Source: Corynebacterium casei LMG S-19264 (GTDB lineage: Bacteria > Actinomycetota > Actinomycetes > Mycobacteriales > Mycobacteriaceae). From it: DNA of 64,000 bases. The position numbers and the translations under genes were made by a program. The notes below the pieces were generated by a model that did not search any database, was not told where the DNA came from, and saw only the letters and a list, made by a program, of their open reading frames with translations. Shown here one piece after another: positions 57,869 to 64,000 of this stretch (position 1 is its first letter; each line of letters opens with the position of its first letter). Where the stretch lies: the NCBI RefSeq assembly GCF_000550785.1, contig NZ_CP004350.1:1840009-1904008 (forward strand), given 5' to 3'.

Positions 57869-59071
57869 ATGACACTTCAGATTTCTTCCCCTAACACCCA
57901 TGCAGGGCAAGCAGCTGAGAACAATTCTGTGTCTCTTGGCCTTCCCCAATTGGGCCTTAATCATGCATCGGCAGGCACCGCGCCTCATCTTCCAGAAGAT
58001 TTGCCGCCGGCAGAAGAAGATGGCTCCCGGCGGTTGAAAGATAAGTTCGGCCGCGTCGCGCGTGACTTGCGCGTATCTTTGACTGACCGTTGCAACCTGC
58101 GCTGCACTTATTGCATGCCGGCGGAGGGTTTGGAGTGGATGGCAACGGAGCAAACGCTTTCCGATGATGAAACCATCCGCCTCATCACCCTTGCCGTGAC
58201 ACAACTGGGAATCCGCCAGATTCGTTTCACCGGTGGCGAGCCGCTGCTGAGGAAATCGCTCGAGTACATCATTGCGGAGACCAAAAAGCTGCGCACTGAT
58301 GAGGGCAAGCCGCCGTCAATCGCGATGACTACCAATGGGTTAGGACTGGACCGCCGTGTTCACAAACTCAAAGAAGCAGGACTGGACCGCGTCAATATTT
58401 CCCTCGACACCATTGACCATAAGCGCTATGCGCAGCTGACACGACGTGACCGCTTGGACGGAGTGATGAAAGCCATCGACGCTTCTATCGCTGCTGGGCT
58501 GAACCCGGTCAAAATCAACGCTGTGGTCATGCCGGGAATCAATGAAGATGACATCGTCCCGTTGGCAAAGTTCGCGTTACGCACAGGTGCGCAGCTGCGG
58601 TTTATCGAGCAGATGCCGCTGGGTCCACGCGAGAAGTGGAAGCGCTCCGACATGGTCACCGCAGAAGAAATCCTTGAGCGCCTATCAGCTAAGTTGGACT
58701 TGACTCCAGCCGAAGAACCCCGCGGTTCTGCGCCAGCGCAACTCTGGAATGCAGTACTGCCCAATGACACCGGTTCCATCAATGGCTCCGCCACTGGCCC
58801 GCTTACCGGCAGCATTGGTGTCATTGCATCGGTCACTCGGCCTTTCTGCGGTGACTGCGACAGAACTCGCCTGACCACCGACGGCGCTGTGCGCAACTGC
58901 CTCTTCGGAAATTCTGAAACCTCCCTTCGCGACCTGATGCGCGCGGGCGCTAGTGATGATGAAGTCATGGCAGCGTGGGCTGGTGAGATGTGGCGTAAGA
59001 AACCCGGACATGGAATGGATGATGAAGGCTTCTTACAGCCAGACCGCCCAATGTCCGCTATTGGCGGCTAA
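57869..59071 (+). CDS. moaA: GTP 3',8-cyclase (molybdenum cofactor biosynthesis protein A)
   Basis: This radical-SAM enzyme (400 residues) starts Moco synthesis by cyclising GTP. The SAM cluster motif Cys75-x3-Cys79-x2-Cys82 is in RCNLRCTYCMP. The C-terminal second [4Fe-4S] site is CGDCDRTRLTTDG with NCLF further on, and the protein ends in the Gly-Gly tail (SAIGG). An N-terminal extension of about 60 residues precedes the core. It heads moaA-moeA-moaC-mobA. Confidence 0.96.
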   Translation: MTLQISSPNTHAGQAAENNSVSLGLPQLGLNHASAGTAPHLPEDLPPAEEDGSRRLKDKFGRVARDLRVSLTDRCNLRCTYCMPAEGLEWMATEQTLSDDETIRLITLAVTQLGIRQIRFTGGEPLLRKSLEYIIAETKKLRTDEGKPPSIAMTTNGLGLDRRVHKLKEAGLDRVNISLDTIDHKRYAQLTRRDRLDGVMKAIDASIAAGLNPVKINAVVMPGINEDDIVPLAKFALRTGAQLRFIEQMPLGPREKWKRSDMVTAEEILERLSAKLDLTPAEEPRGSAPAQLWNAVLPNDTGSINGSATGPLTGSIGVIASVTRPFCGDCDRTRLTTDGAVRNCLFGNSETSLRDLMRAGASDDEVMAAWAGEMWRKKPGHGMDDEGFLQPDRPMSAIGG

Positions 59072-59082
59072 AGTCGATTCTT

Positions 59083-60402
59083 ATGAGCCACGGGGAATTT
59101 CTTAAACCACCGGTGACCCAAGCGGATCATCACGGTCCACAACAGCGCACGATTGAGCAACACCGTGATGCCATCCTGGTATCAGCGCTGGAGCCCACCA
59201 CGGAGACGATTTCCGTCAACGCTGATGCAGTCAACCGTGTCTTGGCAACAAACCAAGTAGCGGTCAATGCTATTCCGCCCTTTAATAACTCGGCCATGGA
59301 TGGTTTCCTCGTTAACCGCGCTGATCTTGATTCCACCGGCAGTGCTGAACTAATTGTCACTGGAGACGTCACCGCGGGCGATGCCCCACTTCACCCGGCG
59401 CGCGGCTGCGCCACCCGTATTATGACCGGCGCACCAGTCAGCGATCCGGTCGACGGTCTACTAATTGTGCCGGTGGAATACACCAATATCGCGCCGGGCC
59501 CGCAGCAACTGCCTGACAAGGTCGCGGTTCAAGGCTTTGATGTAGACCGCCTGCATATCCGCTTCCGAGGCGAAAGCCTAAAGTCCGGACAGATATTTGC
59601 CCAGGCTGGCCAGGTTGTTGATATTGGTCTGCTGTCAACGCTCATCTCCGCAGGTATAGAGGAAGTAGAGGTCTTTGCTCGTCCACGGGTGGCGGTGATT
59701 TCTACAGGCAATGAACTTGCGCCCATTGGCCAAGCTTTGAGCGTTGGCAAGATTCCGGATTCCAATAGCCCCATGCTTGCCTCGCTTGTCCGTACCAGCG
59801 GCCAGTTCGATGTCACCATCGCCCACAGTGTTGATAGCCCCGCGGGGCTGCGCACGCTTTTTGATGCTTTATCAGCCGACCATGACGTCATTGTCACCAC
59901 GGGCGGCGTGGCCGTTGGAGCTTTTGACGTCGTGCGCGAAGTCCTGGTCAATCATGCAGCGCACGCATGGTTTGGCAAAGTGAACCACAAACCAGGTTCC
60001 CACCAAGGCCAGTCTGTTTGGCGGGGCTCTAAGTCAGAACAGGTACCGGTGGTTTCGTTGCCGGGTAATCCAGTTGCAGCCTTTGTGTCCTTCTATCTAT
60101 ATGTCCGTCCATTGCTAGCGCAGCTCAGCGGTAGTAAGAATACATCTGGGATCCCAAGCGTCTCGGCAGAATTAGTTGGCCAGGTGCCAGTGGCACGCGA
60201 TAAGGATGTGCTGGTTCCAGCGATTATTGATTTCGCTGCGCAGCCTGCACAGGTCACGCCCTTTAATGGCCGCAAGGTGGGCTCGCATATGATTGGCGCT
60301 CTAGTTGGAGTCAACGGACTGTTCCGTGTGCGCAGTGGACAACTACCTTGTTCTGAGGGCGATATGGTGGATGTATTACTCATCCCGTCTACCACCTGGT
60401 AA
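59083..60402 (+). CDS. moeA: molybdopterin molybdenumtransferase
   Basis: MoeA (439 residues) inserts molybdate into adenylated molybdopterin. Motifs are NNSAMDGFLVNRADL, the MoCF_biosynth domain with VAVISTGNELAPIGQ, KIPDSNSPML, VTTGGVAVGAFDVV and VVSLPGNPVAAFVSF. It starts 11 bp after moaA. A TT-loop hairpin lies in the 97-bp gap before moaC. Confidence 0.95.
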   Translation: MSHGEFLKPPVTQADHHGPQQRTIEQHRDAILVSALEPTTETISVNADAVNRVLATNQVAVNAIPPFNNSAMDGFLVNRADLDSTGSAELIVTGDVTAGDAPLHPARGCATRIMTGAPVSDPVDGLLIVPVEYTNIAPGPQQLPDKVAVQGFDVDRLHIRFRGESLKSGQIFAQAGQVVDIGLLSTLISAGIEEVEVFARPRVAVISTGNELAPIGQALSVGKIPDSNSPMLASLVRTSGQFDVTIAHSVDSPAGLRTLFDALSADHDVIVTTGGVAVGAFDVVREVLVNHAAHAWFGKVNHKPGSHQGQSVWRGSKSEQVPVVSLPGNPVAAFVSFYLYVRPLLAQLSGSKNTSGIPSVSAELVGQVPVARDKDVLVPAIIDFAAQPAQVTPFNGRKVGSHMIGALVGVNGLFRVRSGQLPCSEGDMVDVLLIPSTTW

Positions 60403-60417
60403 TCACCTAGTTCGAGA

Positions 60418-60449
60418 CAGCGCCAGTGCTAGTTCTAGCACGAGCGCTG
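60418..60449. other. hairpin between moeA and moaC
   Basis: CAGCGC-CA-GTGCTAG (60418-60432) pairs with CTAGCAC-GA-GCGCTG (60435-60449) with a 2x2 internal loop and a TT loop. There is no T-run, so it may be an RNA-processing or stabilising hairpin between two co-transcribed genes. Confidence 0.4.
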
Positions 60450-60499
60450 GAAATAGGACTAGATGTAAAGCTGGAAATATAGAAAGTAGAGCACGATTT

Positions 60500-60976
60500 A
60501 TGAAATTTACTCACCTCGATAACGCTGGTGAAGCGTACATGGTTGACGTTACGGAGAAGACCCCCACGGTGCGCTCGGCAACTGCTCAAGGTGAAGTAGC
60601 GTGCTCCCCTGAAATTCTCCAGGCGCTCCAGGACGGAACTGTGCCGAAAGGTGATGTTCTCGCCGTTGCACGCATTGCTGGGATTGCTGCCGCGAAGAAG
60701 GTCCCGGAGTTACTGCCGCTAGCGCACACTATCGGCGTTCATGGCGCCAAGGTTGATGTGGAGATTAGAGAAGATCACGTCTTCATTGAAGCCACGGTGC
60801 GCACGGCAGACCGCACCGGCGTAGAAATGGAAGCATTGACTGCAGTCAATGTCGCAGCACTTGCGGTTATTGACATGGTCAAGGGTGTGGACCGCAGCGC
60901 GTATATCCGCGGATGCGCCATCACCGCAAAATCCGGGGGAAGATCAGGCGACTGGTCACGCGAGTTTCCGCACTAA
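60500..60976 (+). CDS. moaC: cyclic pyranopterin monophosphate synthase
   Basis: MoaC (158 residues) completes precursor Z synthesis. Family motifs are AYMVDVTEKTPTVRSATAQG, LLPLAHTIGVHGAKVDVEI, GVEMEALTAVNVAALAVIDM and AITAKSGGRSGDW; VKGVDRSAYIRGC varies from the usual MKKADR region. ATG 60500 gives the normal length; the open frame further upstream overlaps moeA and has no similarity. Confidence 0.95.
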   Translation: MKFTHLDNAGEAYMVDVTEKTPTVRSATAQGEVACSPEILQALQDGTVPKGDVLAVARIAGIAAAKKVPELLPLAHTIGVHGAKVDVEIREDHVFIEATVRTADRTGVEMEALTAVNVAALAVIDMVKGVDRSAYIRGCAITAKSGGRSGDWSREFPH

Positions 60977-61025
60977 TCACGGGCACACCTAGGACAAACC
61001 AAGGCACAGTAGGAAAAAACACACA

Positions 61026-61658
61026 ATGGGACGAAAAAAATTGGGACGCGCTGAAAAAAGCACATTAGCCGCAATCATCGTTGCCGGTGGCCAAGGCACC
61101 CGCATGGGTGGGGTTGATAAGGCCAGTGTGGAAGTCCACGGTGTGCGCTTAGTAGACCGCCTCATCGCCCAGTTACCCATAGATACAGATTATGTGGTGG
61201 TCTCCCCGCGCGAACTGGGACTTCCCGCAACTTGTGAGCAGCCACCTTCTGGCGGGCCGGTCGCAGGAATCCACGCGGGATATGAATACCTTATTTTGGA
61301 CCACCCCGACATTGAGTATCTCGCCATCCTTCCCGTCGATGCCCCGGATTCACCACATATCCTTCCGCCACTCGTAGAAGCTATGAGGGCTGACGCTAGC
61401 GCAGGTGTCGCACTAATTCGCAGCCAGGATGGCAGCTTGCAAAATCTCTGTGCTCTATGGCGAACCGATGCTTTGACGCACGCTTTCAAAGAACTTGGTA
61501 GCCCCCGCAACCAATCAGTACGGCGCCTGCTCGCCCATGCTGGTCGCATCATTGCGGTTCCCGGCACAGGTCAAGAGCGCGACTATGACACCCGCAAAGA
61601 AGCCGATGACTATGCATCTTCAGCCACAGTAAATCTCACACGCGCACAGTTTGGGTGA
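61026..61658 (+). CDS. mobA: molybdenum cofactor guanylyltransferase-like protein
   Basis: MobA (210 residues) adds GMP to Moco to make the MGD needed by NarG. The nucleotidyltransferase P-loop AAIIVAGGQGTRMGGVDKAS is at about residues 17-36, and EYLAILPVDAPDSPHI contains the metal-binding Asp. A basic N-terminus (MGRKKLGRAEKS) precedes the core. TAGGACAAAC lies 27 bp before the ATG. Confidence 0.93.
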   Translation: MGRKKLGRAEKSTLAAIIVAGGQGTRMGGVDKASVEVHGVRLVDRLIAQLPIDTDYVVVSPRELGLPATCEQPPSGGPVAGIHAGYEYLILDHPDIEYLAILPVDAPDSPHILPPLVEAMRADASAGVALIRSQDGSLQNLCALWRTDALTHAFKELGSPRNQSVRRLLAHAGRIIAVPGTGQERDYDTRKEADDYASSATVNLTRAQFG

Positions 61659-61773
61659 GTTGTGGATTGACCCCGAATGGAAGATTCAATATCCACGACT
61701 GGATCCGTGTTTAATATCGGCCTAGGATGAAAACTGTATTTACTGGCCCGCCCTCATAGAAAGTGATTTCCCC

Positions 61774-62034
61774 ATGGATCTCGGTCTCACTGAAGCCAAC
61801 ACAGTCAAGGACATCCCTACCCTGCAGGCAAACCTCATCCCGCACGCAATTCGCCACGGCGCAATCCACGGCGCGCTGGGAACTCGCCAAGTTGGAGAGT
61901 CCCTCATTCTGGTGGCTCCTCACAACCCGGTCCCACTTCTGAAAGAGGTTGAGGCTCGTGAAGAAAGGTTTGAGCTGGAATACCTCAAGGAAGAACCAAA
62001 GGAATACCACATCAAGTTCACCCGGATCTCCTAA
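61774..62034 (+). CDS. DUF2249 domain protein
   Basis: The 86-residue protein has the DUF2249 pattern: IPHAIRHGAIHGALGTRQVG, then LILVAPHNPVPLLKEVEARE and FELEYLKEEPKEYHIKF. Such proteins are often linked to nitrate/NO respiration and bear conserved His residues that might bind metal or haem, but no function is proven. AAAGTGA lies before ATG 61774. It stands between mobA and the second three-Cys regulator, which supports a role in this anaerobic block. Confidence 0.83.
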   Translation: MDLGLTEANTVKDIPTLQANLIPHAIRHGAIHGALGTRQVGESLILVAPHNPVPLLKEVEAREERFELEYLKEEPKEYHIKFTRIS

Positions 62035-62080
62035 ACCGAACGCTATCCCCTAGCATTTCGTGCGAGTGGCAAACTCAGGC

Positions 62081-62144
62081 TTTTGGTTATATTCACAAAT
62101 CAAACATCGTGTTATGATTGTGCAGACTTTAGGCTTAATTTAAG
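62081..62144 (+). promoter_or_regulatory. promoter region of the second three-Cys regulator
   Basis: TATGAT (62113-62118) is a good -10, with TATTCA 17 bp upstream as a weak -35. The dyad CTTAA-T-TTAAG (62134-62144) lies in the start region, where a repressor could block transcription. It resembles the GTTTAATTAAAC dyad at narK in sequence but is not identical. Confidence 0.45.
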
Positions 62145-62170
62145 AGGTTAAGAGAGGCATCCTTCCCCCT

Positions 62171-62944
62171 ATGGACGCAGTATTTGCAGCACCGCCTTCA
62201 ACCACTCGCTTATTCCCCGAATCACTCAGTCTCTCCGCTAAACAGCGTGAGGTTCTTGACACCCTCAACGGTTACCCCAATGGCACTGGCGCTGCCGAAA
62301 TCTCCACTGTCTTGGGCGTGCATGTCAATACCGTGCGCGGACACTTGGAAGAACTCGAGGAACAAGGTTTGGTCCGCGTTTCTTCCGCTCCCAGCGGTGG
62401 ACGCGGCCGCCCCACCCTGGTCTTCCAAGTTCGTATGCCTGATGTAGTCGGCGTCGCACAAGAGTATCTATGCCTCATCAAGATCCTGGTCGAAGCCATG
62501 GAGCCGGAAGGCGAAATAACTCGAGAGGACCATGCGCGTGCCCGTGATATCGGGCGCCGCTGGGCACAGGAAGTACCTTCCCAGTTGGGTGATACTGATG
62601 GCCATGACAATGCCATCGCCTCCCTGCTCATGCTCTTTCGGCAGATGGGGCCTGATCCGCTCAAGCAGCGTGCCCCGCACCCGGTAGAGGAATCCACCGC
62701 AGGCACGGTCATTCAGCTCAATGCCTGCCCTCTGGTCAAAGCAGGCTCACAGCCTTCGCAGTTTATTTGCGCTGTGCACGAGGCTTACCTGCGTGAGACT
62801 CTAGATGAGCAGCTCAAGGGCAAGATCCGTTTGACGCTGTTTCCGCGCAGCGCCCGCGCATCCTGCGATATTGTCGCGATACCCTGCTCTGCTCACCAGT
62901 GCTCCACAGGGGTATCTACTAGCGCGCCATCTGCTAGCGCGTAG
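62171..62944 (+). CDS. second HTH regulator with three-cysteine C-terminal domain
   Basis: The 257-residue paralogue of the protein at 57019 shares LFPESLSLSAKQREVLDTL, the winged helix EISTVLGVHVNTVRGHLEEL, and the cysteines Cys186 (NACPL), Cys200 (SQFICAVHEAYL) and Cys232 (ASCDIV). Extra cysteines are at 101, 239 and 244. The three-Cys pattern is kept at equal spacing, implying a common cluster ligand set. Its own promoter is at 62081-62144. It converges on the oxidase gene, overlapping by 11 bp. Confidence 0.82.
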   Translation: MDAVFAAPPSTTRLFPESLSLSAKQREVLDTLNGYPNGTGAAEISTVLGVHVNTVRGHLEELEEQGLVRVSSAPSGGRGRPTLVFQVRMPDVVGVAQEYLCLIKILVEAMEPEGEITREDHARARDIGRRWAQEVPSQLGDTDGHDNAIASLLMLFRQMGPDPLKQRAPHPVEESTAGTVIQLNACPLVKAGSQPSQFICAVHEAYLRETLDEQLKGKIRLTLFPRSARASCDIVAIPCSAHQCSTGVSTSAPSASA

Positions 62945-64000
62945 CTAGCTCCAAAACCTCCAACACGTGGCGGTAAGGTTTGCCGGTGGCACGGGTCATT
63001 CCCAGCTCACAGGTGCGGTTGGTTGACACGTGGTGCTCACCGTCAATTCCTTTGACCTCTGAAGCCTCGCGCGCGGTAGCGCTCGCGGTAAGTTCCGGGT
63101 GCAGCATGCCGCGGTCTCCCGCATAGCCACAGCAACCCCAACTAAGTGGAATGTCCACGTCCTTAGCAGCCGCATTCGCTACTGCTTCAATCGCCGGCAT
63201 CAAACCCAAGTGCTGTGCTGAACAGGTCGGGTGAATAGTCACCGAATCCTGTTGCTTAGTCACCTGCAAATTGCCCACCAGGTGCTCCGCTGTGAAAGCA
63301 ATGGAATCCACCACGGTGATACCAGTGTCTTTCAGCATCGCAATAAAGCCCTCCGTACAGCTCGACGCATCCACGATGACGGGCAGTGTGCCGCCCTGGG
63401 TGGAATCGGCAAGCACTGTGCGCACTCTTTCCTGCATCACCTCATGGCCTTTTGCCATGCCCTTGGATGTCCATGGCGTGCCGCAGCACAGCGAATCAAT
63501 GCCCTCTGGCACGGAAAGAGCCACCCCGGCGCGCTCGGCAAGGCGGATAAAGGACTCGGTGACACCGATGCCACCCTTTTGCGCGCCGAACATGGCATTA
63601 ACACACGCCGGCACGTACACTGCTTGGACCTCGGCGGTCTTATCCCCGACTATACTGCCTAGTTTCGAGCGCCGACTGCCACCACTAGGCAATTCGGGTT
63701 GATACTGTGGCAAGGTTTCTGTGCCAACTAGCTTGCGGCCAACATCTGTGACTGCTTTGACCAGGCTAGTGGGTAGGCGGTGCGCGCCGCTAAGTGCAAC
63801 GGAGGCACCCAAGTTGACCGTGGACCAGCCTTGGGCAGCAGTCTTCCAAACGCTTTGTTCAACCGTGTTGGAATCCTCGCGGCGCAGGCGTTTGATGAAT
63901 TTACCGGTGTCAATGCCCACCGGGCAGGCGCGCAGGCACATCGAATCCACGGCACAAGTCTGTTTGCCCATGTACTCGTAGTCCTTATCCAATTCGGCGA
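62934..64000 (-). CDS. FAD/Fe-S oxidoreductase of the lactate/glycolate oxidase type, C-terminal part
   Basis: The frame is open from the window edge to a stop at 62934, giving about 355 residues. At the start is a ferredoxin-like motif (CAVDSMCLRACPVGI), then two CCG-type domains: VYVPACVNAMFG with LCCGTPWTSKG, and IHPTCSAQHLG with WGCCGYAGDRGM. This matches the C-terminus of large FAD-binding plus (Fe-S) proteins of about 950 residues that oxidise D-lactate or glycolate at the membrane. The FAD domain is outside the window. Confidence 0.88.
   Translation of the reverse strand, partial: AELDKDYEYMGKQTCAVDSMCLRACPVGIDTGKFIKRLRREDSNTVEQSVWKTAAQGWSTVNLGASVALSGAHRLPTSLVKAVTDVGRKLVGTETLPQYQPELPSGGSRRSKLGSIVGDKTAEVQAVYVPACVNAMFGAQKGGIGVTESFIRLAERAGVALSVPEGIDSLCCGTPWTSKGMAKGHEVMQERVRTVLADSTQGGTLPVIVDASSCTEGFIAMLKDTGITVVDSIAFTAEHLVGNLQVTKQQDSVTIHPTCSAQHLGLMPAIEAVANAAAKDVDIPLSWGCCGYAGDRGMLHPELTASATAREASEVKGIDGEHHVSTNRTCELGMTRATGKPYRHVLEVLELATR

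Noticed and set aside
60305..60499. N-terminal extension of moaC into moeA
   Set aside because: The extended frame overlaps moeA and has no MoaC similarity; ATG 60500 gives the normal family length.

Overview
The window is a chromosomal segment of a Corynebacterium (Actinobacteria). The gene order gatA-gatC-ACT protein-ligA-MetE-like-mnmA-iscS-etfA-etfB, glgE-glgB next to a thioredoxin/TPR protein, nucS-DUF2550-atpCDGAHFEB-atpI-wecA-tsaC-prmC-prfA-rho, and a nar/molybdenum-cofactor cluster is typical of corynebacteria and their mycobacterial relatives. NucS, GlgE and a Rho with a long insertion point the same way. I do not assign a species.

Layout. 1-5 kb: an MFS transporter cut by the window edge, a small membrane protein, a siderophore-interacting reductase behind a DtxR-like box, gatCA and an ACT-domain protein. 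5-8.8 kb: a PadR regulator with a membrane partner, ligA and a DEDDh exonuclease. 8.8-10.7 kb: a compact three-gene cassette (winged-helix regulator, class C beta-lactamase-like serine hydrolase, 3-TM protein) that I cannot match to a described system. 10.7-18.9 kb: MetE-like protein, mnmA, a spermidine-synthase-like protein, a CAP-domain protein in an AT-rich patch, a secreted GH25 muramidase, iscS and etfBA. 18.9-28.7 kb: THUMP-like methyltransferase, NUDIX hydrolase, ABC ATPase, glgE, glgB, a thioredoxin-fold protein without CxxC, and small conserved genes. 28.7-45.2 kb: a long minus-strand block with the mismatch endonuclease nucS, the complete F1Fo ATP synthase operon, wecA, tsaC, prmC, prfA and rho.

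45.5-64 kb is the anaerobic respiration region. After an acyl-CoA ligase come a frameshifted MoaB/Mog gene, narK (apparently with a CTG start), narGHJI, then moaA-moeA-moaC-mobA and a DUF2249 gene. Two paralogous HTH regulators with a conserved three-cysteine C-terminus flank the cofactor genes. They look like ArnR-type iron-sulfur sensors that could couple cofactor supply and nitrate reductase synthesis to oxygen, nitric oxide or iron status. The window closes with the C-terminal part of a large FAD/Fe-S lactate- or glycolate-oxidase type protein.

The items most worth a second look are the 8.8-10.7 kb cassette, the duplicated three-Cys regulators around the cofactor operon, the single-base frameshift in the MoaB gene, the CTG start of narK, the very long Asn/Arg/Asp/Gly-rich insertion in Rho, a triple GTAAC repeat in front of the GH25 muramidase, and a half-tRNA-like sequence inside a terminator hairpin. 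All functional statements rest on reading motifs and gene order by eye; no database search was run.
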